Assembly (NCBI RefSeq): GCF_041435355.1
Contig: NZ_CP108444.1
Span: 372,001 to 436,000 of the forward strand
Source: Streptomyces sp. NBC_01276
Lineage (GTDB): Bacteria > Actinomycetota > Actinomycetes > Streptomycetales > Streptomycetaceae
Direction: 5' to 3'
Length of the DNA stretch: 64,000 nucleotides
In this document: positions 44,301 to 51,550 of the stretch, one piece after another
How the letters are laid out: each line of letters begins with the position of its first letter
Position numbering within the stretch: the stretch's first letter is position 1
Notes under the pieces: model-generated
Told to the model about the DNA's origin: nothing
Databases searched by the model: none
What the model saw: the letters and a program-made list of their open reading frames with translations, nothing else
Made by a program: the position numbers and the translations under genes

Positions 44301-45215
44301 GCGGCCGGGCATCTCCTGCGTGGTCTGGATCGCCAGGAGGCGCGAGAGGGCCTCGCCGCCGCTGAAGATCTGCTGCAGGGAGGTGCACTCGGGGAACTTC
44401 TCGGTGTCGAGCAGGCCCTGGAGCAGGGTGGGGACGCACTGCAGGGTGGTCACGCCGTACTTGACGATGGTCTCGATGAGGCCCTCGGGGTCGGCGTAGA
44501 CGCCGGGGGCGCCCATGACGACGGTGGCGCCGTTGGCCGGGGAGAGGATCTCCCACTGGGCGGCGTCGAAGCTCATCGGGGTCTTCTGCAGGATGGTCTT
44601 GCTGCGGTCGATGCCGTAGGTCTCGCGCAGCCAGCCGAGCTGGCTGACGATGCTGTGGTGCTCGATCATCACGCCCTTCGGCTTGCCCGTGCTGCCGGAG
44701 GTGTAGATGACGTAGGCGAGGCTGTCGGGGCGGGCGCCCTCGATGGCCGGGGCCACCCGGCCCTCGGGCAGGACGAACGCCTCGGACTCGCGCAGGGTGA
44801 CGACCGTGACGTCCTGCGGGGCCAGTTCGCGCAGGCGGGAGACCAGGCGCTGCTGCGCCAGGATGATCTTCGCCTGGCTGTTCTCGATCATGTAGCGCAG
44901 CCGGTCCTCGGGGTACTCCGGGGACAGCGGCAGGTAGGCGGCGCCGGCGGACAGGATGCCCCAGGCGCCGACCATCAGGTCGATGGACGGCTCGACGAAG
45001 AGGCCGACGCAGTCGTCCGTCGAGACCCCGAGGTGTCTGAGGTACTCGGCGAGGGCGGAGCTTCTGGACGCCAGCTCACGGTAGGTGAGCTTCTCGTCCC
45101 GGTAGGCGACGGCGGTCGCCTCGGGGTGCTCCGCGACCCGCTTCGCCAGCAGGTCGGGCAACGTGGTGGTGCCGCGCAGGGTGGGCTCGAGCACGCTGGT
45201 CTCCTGAAGAGTCAT
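41364..45215 (-). CDS. Single-module NRPS, indigoidine synthetase type (A-Ox-PCP-TE)
   Basis: A 1,283-residue synthetase nearly the size of BpsA/IndC (1,282). It activates L-glutamine in known members, oxidises it with a flavin domain and releases a cyclised product. The A domain has YIYTSGSTGKPKG and the YGPTECT core. The FMN-dependent oxidase domain is inserted in the A domain (about 550-900, SYYYYQPQ-like region GYYYYQPQRHQLVL). The PCP has FFESGGNSLI (Ser near 972). The TE has WGYSFGA (Ser near 1102). AAGGAAG precedes ATG 45215. Alone it would give indigoidine. With the PsuG-like and phosphoribosyl genes upstream, it more likely supplies the base of a C-nucleoside, as in minimycin and showdomycin. 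Confidence 0.93.
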   Translation of the reverse strand: MTLQETSVLEPTLRGTTTLPDLLAKRVAEHPEATAVAYRDEKLTYRELASRSSALAEYLRHLGVSTDDCVGLFVEPSIDLMVGAWGILSAGAAYLPLSPEYPEDRLRYMIENSQAKIILAQQRLVSRLRELAPQDVTVVTLRESEAFVLPEGRVAPAIEGARPDSLAYVIYTSGSTGKPKGVMIEHHSIVSQLGWLRETYGIDRSKTILQKTPMSFDAAQWEILSPANGATVVMGAPGVYADPEGLIETIVKYGVTTLQCVPTLLQGLLDTEKFPECTSLQQIFSGGEALSRLLAIQTTQEMPGRALINVYGPTECTINSSSYAVDPAELDEAPQSISIGAPVADTEYHILGKENLKPVGIGEIGELYIGGGQLARGYLHRPDLTAERFLEIELTEGAGPTRLYKTGDLGQWNPDGTVQFAGRADNQVKLRGYRVELDEISLAIENHDWVRNAAVIVKNDGRTGFQNLIACVELSEKEAALMDQGNHGSHHASKKSKLQVKAQLSNPGLRDDADLAGRTAYDLPGAEPTPEQRSRVFARKTYRFYEGGAVTEADLLALLGGQVPAAYSRKAADLAPAELGQILRWFGQYLSEERLLPKYGYASPGALYATQLYFELEGVGGLKPGYYYYQPQRHQLVLISEKAATGKPTAHVHFIGKRGGIEPVYKNNIQEVLEIETGHIVGLFEQVLPSYGLDIRDLAYEPAVRDLLDVPEEDFYLGTFELVPHAGRREDHAEVYVQTHGSKVATLPEGQYRYADGKLTRFSDDIVLKKQVIAINQSVYQAASFGISVISRAPEEWMHYVTLGKKLQHLMMNGLGLGFMSSGYSSKTGNPLPASRRIDSVLHANGVESGPSYFFVGGRVSDEQLGHEGMREDSVHMRGPAELIRDDLVSFLPDYMIPNRVVVFERLPLSANGKIDAKALAVSDQVNAELVERPFVAPRTETEKEIAEVWAKSLRRESVSVQDDFFESGGNSLIAVGLIRELNSRLGVSLPLQSVLESPTVEKLSRRLEREVAQESSRLVRLHAETGKDRPVLCWPGLGGYPMNLRTLAGEIGLGRSFYGIQAHGINEGEAPYATITEMAKADIEAIKELQPKGPYTLWGYSFGARVAFETAYQLEQAGEKVDNLFLIAPGSPTVRAENGKVYGREASFANRAYTTILFSVFTGTISGPDLERCLESATDEESFAGFISELKGIDVDLAKRIISVVGQTYEFEYSFRELAERTLDAPVTIFKARGDDYSFIENSNGYSAEPPTVIDLDADHYSLLRTPDIGELVKHIRYLLGE

Positions 45216-45482
45216 TTCCCGCTTCCTTACGTTCCGTTGTGGAGCAACGGGCGCGTACGAAACGCCCCCGCACCGGGCCCCGGTGTGTCGGTGAGCCCGC
45301 GATGCGACACCTCACCCGCGCGTGGAGAGCGGTTCCGCCGGGAGGCGGAAGCCGCGGCACGGTGGGCGTCGGAGGCCGGAACACTGTCCGGCCGGGAAAA
45401 CCGAAGAACGAGGGCGCGAGGCCGGAGCCTCACCACCCGGGATGACCGGAACGGCGCGGTGCGTGCGGCCGCCCTCCCCCAA
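45216..45482. other. Non-coding leader region of the NRPS gene
   Basis: No convincing gene is present between the NRPS start and the terminator at 45483. On the minus strand a small hairpin CCGTTG/CAACGG lies just before the NRPS ribosome binding site, and a larger GC-rich inverted repeat lies about 110 bp upstream. No TTGAC repeat like that of the SARP promoter is seen. Confidence 0.5.
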
Positions 45483-45516
45483 CGGACGGACGGGCCCCCG
45501 TCGGCCCGTCCGTCCG
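45483..45516 (-). terminator. Hairpin terminator after the PRPP synthetase gene
   Basis: A 13-bp perfect stem (CGGACGGACGGGC and its complement, arms 45483-45495 and 45504-45516) with an 8-nt loop begins 5 bp after the stop codon. No T-run follows. It separates the upstream operon from the NRPS gene. Confidence 0.75.
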
Positions 45517-45521
45517 GGCGT

Positions 45522-46481
45522 TCACCGGCTCTGGAGGAGCCGGGTCACTGATCCGTTCTCGAAGACCTCGCGAGAGGCTCCGGCGATGAGCGGGGCGATG
45601 GACAGGACGGTGACCTTGTCCAGTCCGAGCGCCCCGGGCACCGGCAGGGTGTCCGTGAAGACGAACTCGCTGACGCGGGAGTTCTTCAGCCGGTCCGCGG
45701 CGGGGCCGGAGAGCACCCCGTGCGTGGCCGCCACGATGACGTCCTTCGCCCCCTGGGCGAAGAGGGCGTCGGCCGCGGCGCAGATGGTGCCGCCGGTGTC
45801 GATCATGTCGTCGACCAGTACGCACACGCGGTCGCGTACGTCGCCGACCACCTCGTGGGCCGTGACCTGGTGGGCCACGTCCTTGTCGCGCCTCTTGTGG
45901 ACGATCGCGAGCGGTGCGCCCAGCCGGTCGCACCAGCCGTCCGCCACGCGCACGCGGCCGGCGTCGGGCGAGACCACGGTCAGGTCCTCGCGGTCCACCT
46001 TGGAGCCGATGTAGTCCGCGAGGACCGGCATGGCGAAGAGGTGGTCCACGGGGCCGTCGAAGAACCCCTGGATCTGGTCGGCGTGCAGGTCCACCGTGAG
46101 GATCCGGTCCGCGCCGGCCGTCTTGAGCAGGTCCGCCACCAGGCGGGCCGAGATGGGTTCCCGCCCGCTGTGCTTGCGGTCCTGGCGGGCGTACCCGTAG
46201 AACGGCAGGATCACGGTGATGCTGCGGGCCGAGGCCCGCTTCAGCGCGTCGATCATGATCAGCTGTTCCATGATCGACTTGTTGATCGGCGCCGTGTGGC
46301 TCTGGACCACGAAGCAGTCCGCGCCGCGCACGGAGGCGTGGTAGCGGATGTAGATCTCGCCGTTGGCGAAGTCGATCGCCTTCGTCGGGACCAGCGTCGT
46401 GCCCAGCTCGGCGGCGATCGCCTCGGCCAGCTCGGGGTGTGCGCGCCCCGAGAACAGCAGCATCTGCCCGGTCTCGCTCAC
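45522..46481 (-). CDS. prs: Ribose-phosphate diphosphokinase (PRPP synthetase)
   Basis: A 319-residue enzyme that makes PRPP from ribose 5-phosphate and ATP. Typical blocks are MLLFSGRAHPELA, FANGEIYIRY, PFYGYARQDRK and the PRPP-binding CVLVDDMIDTGGT. GTG 46481 overlaps the stop of the oxidoreductase gene. This is presumably a second copy beside the housekeeping gene elsewhere. Inside an operon with uracil phosphoribosyltransferase and TrpF-like genes it likely supplies PRPP or drains ribose 5-phosphate for nucleoside formation. Confidence 0.93.
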   Translation of the reverse strand: MSETGQMLLFSGRAHPELAEAIAAELGTTLVPTKAIDFANGEIYIRYHASVRGADCFVVQSHTAPINKSIMEQLIMIDALKRASARSITVILPFYGYARQDRKHSGREPISARLVADLLKTAGADRILTVDLHADQIQGFFDGPVDHLFAMPVLADYIGSKVDREDLTVVSPDAGRVRVADGWCDRLGAPLAIVHKRRDKDVAHQVTAHEVVGDVRDRVCVLVDDMIDTGGTICAAADALFAQGAKDVIVAATHGVLSGPAADRLKNSRVSEFVFTDTLPVPGALGLDKVTVLSIAPLIAGASREVFENGSVTRLLQSR

Positions 46482-47560
46482 GCCGCGCCGGCCTCGGCGA
46501 GCGTCGGGTAGTCGGTGTAACCGGTGTGGTCGCCGCCGTAGAACTTGCTCTGGTCGGCCTCGGCCAGCGCGGCGCCGGTGCGGATGCGCTCGGTCAGGTC
46601 CGGGTTGGCGAGGAAGGCCGAGCCGAAGGCGACCGCGCAGGCGACACCGGTCTCCAGCGCCTCGGTGGCGATCTCGGCCGAGACCGGGACGCCGTTCTCC
46701 GGGTGCGGGCACAGGATGATCGTGCCGGTCCACTGCGCGCGCAGGGCGGCGATGTGGTCGCGGTTGCCGCCCTCCAGGATGTGCAGGAAGGCCACCGGCG
46801 GGAGGGCCGCGACGAGCGCCTCGTAAAGGGCGTGGGTGTCGCCCTCGACGATGTCGTTGTACGGGTTCGACGGCGAGATGCGCACGCCGACGCGGTCGGC
46901 GCCGATGCGCTCGGAGACCGCCTCGATCACCTCGATCGCGAAGCGGACGCGGTTCTCGACCGAGCCGCCGTACTGGTCGGTGCGCTGGTTGCTGTTCTCC
47001 GCCAGGAACTGGTGGAGCAGGAAGCCGTTGCCCGCGTGGACCTCGACACCGTCGAAGCCGGCCTCGATGGCGAGCTCGGCGGCGTCCGCGTGCTCCTTGA
47101 CGACCTCGGCGATCTCCTCGACCGTCAGGGCGCGCGGCTCCGGGTAGTCCAGCGGACCCTCGGGGCCGTAGGCCTGGCCGGCCGCGGCGACGGCGGACGG
47201 GGCGACCGACTGGTGGCCGCTCGGGTACAGCGAGGGGTGGCCGATGCGGCCGGCGTGCATGAGCTGCACCACGATCTTGCCGCCGGCGGCGTGCACGGCC
47301 TCGGTGACGGGCTTCCAGGACTCGGCCTGCTCCTGGGTGTGCAGACCGGGGCTGTTGCCGAAGCCCTGGCCCACGGCGCTGGGCTGCGCCCCCTCGGTGA
47401 TGATCAGGCCGGCGCCGGCCCGCTGGCCGTAGTAGGTGGCCATCAGGTCGGTGGCCAGGCCCTCGGCGGTCGCCCGGTTGCGGGACATGGGCGCCATGAC
47501 CACTCGGTTGCTCAGGGCCAGCTTCCCCAGGGTGACCGGCTCGAACAGCTTCTCGGACAT
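46478..47560 (-). CDS. Old yellow enzyme family NADH:flavin oxidoreductase
   Basis: A 360-residue FMN-dependent (beta/alpha)8 barrel. Features are LFEPVTLGKLALSNRVVMAPM at the N-terminus, the FDGVEVHAGNGFLLHQFL active-site strand and RFAIEVIEAV. OYEs reduce activated C=C bonds, and some run in the oxidative direction. No role in a related C-nucleoside pathway is certain; reduction or oxidation of an NRPS-derived unsaturated lactam or pyrrole is plausible. It is co-transcribed with the PRPP synthetase through a GTGA overlap. Confidence 0.9.
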   Translation of the reverse strand: MSEKLFEPVTLGKLALSNRVVMAPMSRNRATAEGLATDLMATYYGQRAGAGLIITEGAQPSAVGQGFGNSPGLHTQEQAESWKPVTEAVHAAGGKIVVQLMHAGRIGHPSLYPSGHQSVAPSAVAAAGQAYGPEGPLDYPEPRALTVEEIAEVVKEHADAAELAIEAGFDGVEVHAGNGFLLHQFLAENSNQRTDQYGGSVENRVRFAIEVIEAVSERIGADRVGVRISPSNPYNDIVEGDTHALYEALVAALPPVAFLHILEGGNRDHIAALRAQWTGTIILCPHPENGVPVSAEIATEALETGVACAVAFGSAFLANPDLTERIRTGAALAEADQSKFYGGDHTGYTDYPTLAEAGAA

Positions 47561-47629
47561 GTGTCTCTCCAGACTGAGGTCAACGCGTGGTGCGGTGGTG
47601 GTACGGACAACGCCTGTGGGCGGGACGGA

Positions 47630-48574
47630 TCAGCGGCCCGCGAGTTCGGCGAGGTGGCGGGAGTGGGCGACGGCCAGCCGGCCGGCCGCCTCGGCGCAGG
47701 AGGCGAGGACGGCCATGTTGGCCTTGGCCGAACGGCCCTCGGTCGCCGCGTCGACGGCGCGCATCAGGTACTTGGTGATGGCCTGGCCCGACACCCCGTC
47801 ACGGGTGGCCTCGGCGACCGCGGCGCGGATGGCCGTGTCCACCTCGGTGGAGTCGATGGCGTCCTCCTCCCTGACCGGGGTGGTGATCAGGAAGGAGCTG
47901 TTGTTGCCGAGGGCCCAGTGGGCCTCGACGGCGCGGGCGATGACCTGCTCGTCGTCCAGGCGGTGGGGCGCCTTGTGGCCGCTCGTACGGCAGTAGAAGG
48001 CGGGGAAGTCGTCCGAGCGGTACGCGACGACGGGGACGCACTGCGTCTCCAGGTACTCCAGGGTCAGACCGAGGTCGAGGATCATCTTCGCGCCCGCGCA
48101 GACGACGGCGACCTTGGAGCGGGTGAACTGGATGAGGTCCGAGGACACGTCCCAGGTCTCCTGGGCGCCCCGGTGCACGCCGCCGATGCCGGCGGACGAG
48201 AAGAACGGGATCCCCGCGAGCTCGGCGGCGACGACGGAGGTGGCCACGGTGGTGGCACCGAGGCCGCCCTGCGCCAGTACGACCGGCAGGTCCCGGCTGG
48301 ACACCTTGGGGATGCCGGGCAGGGAGGCGAAGCGCTCGATGTCGGAGTCGCTCATGCCGACCCGGATCTCACCGGCCTCGATGCAGATCGTCGCGGGCAC
48401 CGCGCCACCGGCCCGTACGGCGTCCTCCACCTTGCGGGCGGTGGCCGCGTTGTCCGGGTAGGGCAGACCGTGCGTGATGACGTTGCTCTCCAGGGCGACG
48501 ACGGCCGCGCCCTCGTGGAGGGCCTCGCGGACCTCCTCGGTGTAGACGACGGGGATGCCGTTGCTTGCGCTCAT
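47630..48574 (-). CDS. Pseudouridine-5'-phosphate glycosidase family (PsuG/IndA), probable C-glycosynthase
   Basis: A 314-residue protein matching PsuG in length and motifs. It shows [14 protein letters not shown] with the conserved Glu, [24 protein letters not shown], and [12 protein letters not shown], whose Lys corresponds to the Schiff-base Lys for ribose 5-phosphate in E. coli PsuG. In minimycin, showdomycin and alnumycin pathways homologues run in the synthetic direction and join ribose 5-phosphate to a carbon acceptor. In indigoidine clusters the homologue is IndA. It sits 69 bp upstream of the OYE gene. A C-nucleotide-forming role is the best inference; plain nucleoside salvage is less likely here. 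Confidence 0.9.
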   Translation of the reverse strand: MSASNGIPVVYTEEVREALHEGAAVVALESNVITHGLPYPDNAATARKVEDAVRAGGAVPATICIEAGEIRVGMSDSDIERFASLPGIPKVSSRDLPVVLAQGGLGATTVATSVVAAELAGIPFFSSAGIGGVHRGAQETWDVSSDLIQFTRSKVAVVCAGAKMILDLGLTLEYLETQCVPVVAYRSDDFPAFYCRTSGHKAPHRLDDEQVIARAVEAHWALGNNSSFLITTPVREEDAIDSTEVDTAIRAAVAEATRDGVSGQAITKYLMRAVDAATEGRSAKANMAVLASCAEAAGRLAVAHSRHLAELAGR

Positions 48575-48584
48575 CGGGGCTCTC

Positions 48585-48818
48585 TCAACTCTCGTTCCAG
48601 TAGCCGGGCGCTTTGATCAGCTCGTCCCGGTGGGCCGCTATCTCGGCGAGGACCTGGCTCTCCCAGTCCTCCGGTGTGACCGGCTCAAGGGAGATCGAGA
48701 CGGTGTCCTCCCCGGTGGCGAAGGTGCTCGTCACAGCGGCGGTGACCGCTTCGTCGATGGCCCTGAGCTGCTCGTCCGTGAAGTTCCTCGGGTAGTGCCT
48801 GACGTGGACGTGGGGCAC
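48585..48818 (-). CDS. 4-oxalocrotonate tautomerase-superfamily protein (PptA-like)
   Basis: A 77-residue protein starting [10 protein letters not shown], so Pro becomes the N-terminal residue after Met removal, as required for catalysis in this superfamily. The end, [11 protein letters not shown], resembles E. coli PptA. GTG 48818 is the start that exposes Pro. It lies 10 bp before the PsuG-like gene. It could tautomerise a cyclic intermediate from the NRPS before or after C-glycosylation; this is inferred from context. Confidence 0.85.
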   Translation of the reverse strand: MPHVHVRHYPRNFTDEQLRAIDEAVTAAVTSTFATGEDTVSISLEPVTPEDWESQVLAEIAAHRDELIKAPGYWNES

Positions 48819-48879
48819 GGTCTCGGTCCTCTCACGGAGTGGTGCGCGTTCTGGTCTCTTGTGTGTGGGGGGGGTGGGC

Positions 48880-48913
48880 GGCACACCGCGGACGGGGGAG
48901 ACCGCGGTGTGCC
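48880..48913 (-). terminator. Hairpin between the exporter and tautomerase genes
   Basis: A 12-bp perfect stem (GGCACACCGCGG and its complement, arms 48880-48891 and 48902-48913) lies in the 170-bp gap. No T-run follows. It could limit read-through or protect mRNA ends rather than fully terminate. Confidence 0.55.
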
Positions 48914-48988
48914 ACCACCGCTCCCCGCCCGCGCCCGGGGGGAAGGGGCCCGGCGGCGGGGAGTCTCGGGCGGGAGGCCGTCGGGGCG

Positions 48989-49918
48989 TTAGGCCTCGAC
49001 GGATTCCCGCGGGGTCGGGCGGGCCGCCCCGGGCTCGGGCTCCGGCTCCGGCTTCTTGCGGCCGGGCCGCGGCTGGGCCAGGAACACCGCGCCGACGACG
49101 ATCAGCGCCCCGACGATCTGGAGCGGCGAGAGCGACTGGTCGAGGACGAAGTAGCCGAGCAGGGTGGCCGCCAGGGGGGAGGCGAAGCTCAGGAACGAGA
49201 CGGCCAGGGCGGGCAGGCGCTGCACGCCGCGGAACCAGATCGCGTAGGCGAACAGGGCCCCGATGATGCCGAGGTAGAGGAAGCCCCAGATGTTCTTGCC
49301 GGTGATCGCGTCGGGCAGGCCCTCGCCGATCAGCGCGATCGGGAGCAGGACCAGACCGCCGACGGTCAGCTGCCAGCCCGTGAAGGGGAGCAGGCCGACG
49401 CCCTCGGGGCGTCCCCAGCGCTTGGTCAGCACGATGCCGGAGGCCATGCTGAGCGCGCCCAGCAGGCCGGCGATGACACCGGTGGCGTTCAGCCCGGCGT
49501 TCGGCTGGAGGACGAGCAGCGCCACACCGGCCGCGCCGAGCGCACAGGCCGCCAGGTGGATCCGCTTGATCTTCTCCTTCAGCAGGACGGCGCCGAGCAG
49601 CAGCACGATCATCGGCTGGATGGACATCACCAGCGCGGCGACACCACCCGGCAGGTGGTAGGCGGCGACGAAGAGCAGGTAGAAGAAGGCGCCGATGTTG
49701 AGGACGCCCAGGACCAGGGCCCGCCACCACCAGATTCCCTTGGGCAGCGTCCGGCCGAAGAGCACCAGGATCAGGCCGGCGGGCAGGGCGCGGAGCACCG
49801 CCGCCAGCAGGGGGCGCCCCTCGGGCAGCAGTTCCGTGGTGACCAGGTAGGTCGAACCCCAGATCGCGGGCGCCAGCGCCGTGAGCGCGGAGTCCGCCAG
49901 GGTGCGGGAGCTCTTCAT
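48989..49918 (-). CDS. EamA/DMT-family transporter, ten membrane segments
   Basis: A 309-residue integral membrane protein with two EamA repeats and about ten hydrophobic helices. The C-terminal tail is basic and Glu/Pro-rich. DMT exporters of this type occur in small-nucleoside clusters (the minimycin cluster has one). ATG 49918 overlaps the stop of the uracil phosphoribosyltransferase gene, so the two are coupled. Export of the cassette product and self-protection is the likely role. Confidence 0.88.
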   Translation of the reverse strand: MKSSRTLADSALTALAPAIWGSTYLVTTELLPEGRPLLAAVLRALPAGLILVLFGRTLPKGIWWWRALVLGVLNIGAFFYLLFVAAYHLPGGVAALVMSIQPMIVLLLGAVLLKEKIKRIHLAACALGAAGVALLVLQPNAGLNATGVIAGLLGALSMASGIVLTKRWGRPEGVGLLPFTGWQLTVGGLVLLPIALIGEGLPDAITGKNIWGFLYLGIIGALFAYAIWFRGVQRLPALAVSFLSFASPLAATLLGYFVLDQSLSPLQIVGALIVVGAVFLAQPRPGRKKPEPEPEPGAARPTPRESVEA

Positions 49919-50583
49919 CGGGCGGCGCCCGAGTCGGTCGTACCGAAGAAGCGGTCACCGAAGTCGCCGATGCCCGGGATCATGAACGCGTGCTCGTTGA
50001 GGCGTTCCTCGACCGAGGAGGTGACGATCTTGACGGCCGGGTGCTCGCGGTGGACAGCGGCGATGCCCTCGGGGGCGGCGAGGAAGTTGACGAAGACGAT
50101 GTGCTCCTCGCGGACGCCCGCTTCGAGGAGCACGCCGATGGCGGCGTTGGCGCTGCCGCCCGTGGCGAGCATCGGCTCCAGGAGCAGGACGTGCCGGTCC
50201 GCGATGTCGGCCGGCAGGTGCTGGTAGAGGAGGTGCGGGAGCTTGGTGGTCTTGTCCCGCTGGATGAGGACCTTGCCGACGGGGATGTTCGGCACGACCT
50301 CGCGCAGTTCGTCCACCATGGAGTCACCGGCCCGGATCACGGGCACGGCGCACAGCTTGGGGCCGAAGGTGAGCCCTTCGTAGGTCTCGCCGACCGGCGT
50401 GACGACCTTCTGCTTGTCGAACGGCAGCTGGTCGAGGGCCGATTCGAGCAGGAGCCGGATGATGCGCCGGGAGTAGAACACGAAGTCCGCACGCGACGCG
50501 TCGCGATCGCGGATGATCGTGTGCATGGCCCGGAGCTGGTTGGTCTGCGGCAGCGGGTGGACGTTGTGGTGGCCGGTCGCCAT
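49915..50583 (-). CDS. Uracil phosphoribosyltransferase family protein
   Basis: A 222-residue phosphoribosyltransferase. The PRPP loop reads LLLEPMLATGGSANAAI and the C-terminus has the UPRT signature PGIGDFGDRFFGT. AVPVIRAGDSMVDELREVVP is also conserved. The family converts uracil and PRPP to UMP. In the minimycin cluster a UPRT homologue is also present. Here it could act on a uracil-like base, raise UMP to counter a toxic uridine analogue, or recycle material. It follows the TrpF-like gene after a hairpin. Confidence 0.9.
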   Translation of the reverse strand: MATGHHNVHPLPQTNQLRAMHTIIRDRDASRADFVFYSRRIIRLLLESALDQLPFDKQKVVTPVGETYEGLTFGPKLCAVPVIRAGDSMVDELREVVPNIPVGKVLIQRDKTTKLPHLLYQHLPADIADRHVLLLEPMLATGGSANAAIGVLLEAGVREEHIVFVNFLAAPEGIAAVHREHPAVKIVTSSVEERLNEHAFMIPGIGDFGDRFFGTTDSGAAR

Positions 50584-50619
50584 GAGAACCTGCTTCTCGT
50601 CGGTCGGTGGAGACGGGCT

Positions 50620-50657
50620 GCGGCCGGGCCCGGGGCCAGGAGGCCCCGGGCGGCCGC
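50620..50657 (-). terminator. GC-rich hairpin between the TrpF-like and uracil phosphoribosyltransferase genes
   Basis: CCCGGGGCC/GGCCCCGGG (50629-50637, 50642-50650) is extended by GCGGCC/GGCCGC after a bulge. There is no T-run, so partial termination or mRNA processing is possible. Confidence 0.55.
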
Positions 50658-50679
50658 AACCGCATGGTGGGTACCGCGG

Positions 50680-51369
50680 TCAGGAGCCCGCGATCTCGGC
50701 GAACGCGCGGCGCGACTCGGCCACGAACTTCGCGACCTTGGCGCGGTCCTTGCGGCGGTCGCTGCCCTCAAGGAGGCTGTGGGCGTCGACGGCGGCGGGC
50801 TTGACGAAGCGGATCGCGTCCGCGACGTTCTCCGGGCTCAGGCCGCCGGCCATCATCAGGGGCTTGGGCGAACGGCGCACGAGCTCGGCGCTGACGTTCC
50901 AGTCGTGGGTGAGGCCGGTGGCGCCCTTGGCACCGGTGGCCGGGTTGAAGGTGTCGGTGATGAACATGTCCACCACGTCCGCGACCTCGTCGACGAGCTG
51001 CAGCAGCTCCTCGGCGTTGTCCTCCTTCACGACCAGGCTCTTGAGCACGTAGAGGTCGGGGCGGTTGGCCTTGAGCTTGCGCAGCTGCTCCGGCTCGACG
51101 TCGCCGTGGAGCTGGACGGCCTTGACCCCGAGCTGGGTGGTGAACGCGCTGATCTCGTCGGCATCCGTCATGTAGCTGATGAGGACGCCCTCCTGAGGGG
51201 CGGTCAGGCCGGCGATGATCTCCGTGGCCGCGGCCTCGGAGATGTCGTCCTTGCCCGACGGGAGGCGGAGCGGGAAGCCGAACCAGTCGACGCCCTCCTC
51301 GGCCAGCAGCGCGGCCTCTTCGGCGTCGATGATGCCGGCGACCTGGACCAGGTCCTTCACGTCACTCAT
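50680..51369 (-). CDS. TrpF-like (phosphoribosylanthranilate isomerase fold) protein lacking the catalytic Cys
   Basis: A 229-residue (beta/alpha)8 barrel. The first strand, normally KxCGI, reads LVQVAGIID, so the general-base Cys is Ala (GCC). The general-acid Asp appears kept in FITDTFNPATGAKGATG, followed by the LTHDW block, and the phosphate-binding end MMAGGLSPENV is intact. It therefore probably binds a phosphoribosylated ligand but does not perform the standard Amadori reaction. It is the first gene of the cassette operon, behind the promoter region at 51370-51550. Function is unassigned; an isomerase or lyase acting on a C- or N-riboside phosphate is possible. Confidence 0.85.
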   Translation of the reverse strand: MSDVKDLVQVAGIIDAEEAALLAEEGVDWFGFPLRLPSGKDDISEAAATEIIAGLTAPQEGVLISYMTDADEISAFTTQLGVKAVQLHGDVEPEQLRKLKANRPDLYVLKSLVVKEDNAEELLQLVDEVADVVDMFITDTFNPATGAKGATGLTHDWNVSAELVRRSPKPLMMAGGLSPENVADAIRFVKPAAVDAHSLLEGSDRRKDRAKVAKFVAESRRAFAEIAGS

Positions 51370-51502
51370 GTGTGTTCCTTTTCGGGATGAATCTTATGAA
51401 TCAAAGCGAGTGCAGGCAGAACGAGGTGACGTGCCCCGGTATGACGGATTCGTTACACGTCTCGGGATGCTCACGAAAAGCCTCATTGATGCCGATCCAC
51501 GG

Positions 51503-51533
51503 GTCAACGGGCTTTATGTCAGATCCGCGTCAA
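51503..51533 (-). promoter_or_regulatory. Candidate SARP-binding element of the cassette promoter
   Basis: On the minus strand this reads TTGACG, 5 nt, CTGACAT, 8 nt, TTGAC, with the same spacing as the element in the SARP promoter (41210-41240). The 181-bp region 51370-51550 is markedly AT-richer than its surroundings and has no gene. A clear -10 at the equivalent distance is not seen. Confidence 0.6.
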
Positions 51534-51550
51534 CCTTGTTCAGGTATCGG

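Noticed and set aside
41223..45551. 1,442-codon open frame on the plus strand opposite the NRPS
   Set aside because: The minus strand encodes a full-length indigoidine-type NRPS with all motifs. The plus frame has biased composition and crosses the NRPS terminator.
45522..51369. Housekeeping nucleotide-salvage locus instead of a biosynthetic cassette
   Set aside because: The PRPP synthetase, uracil phosphoribosyltransferase and PsuG-like genes are tightly packed with an NRPS, exporter, tautomerase and OYE between two PKS blocks, and a candidate SARP element precedes them. Salvage remains a fallback only.
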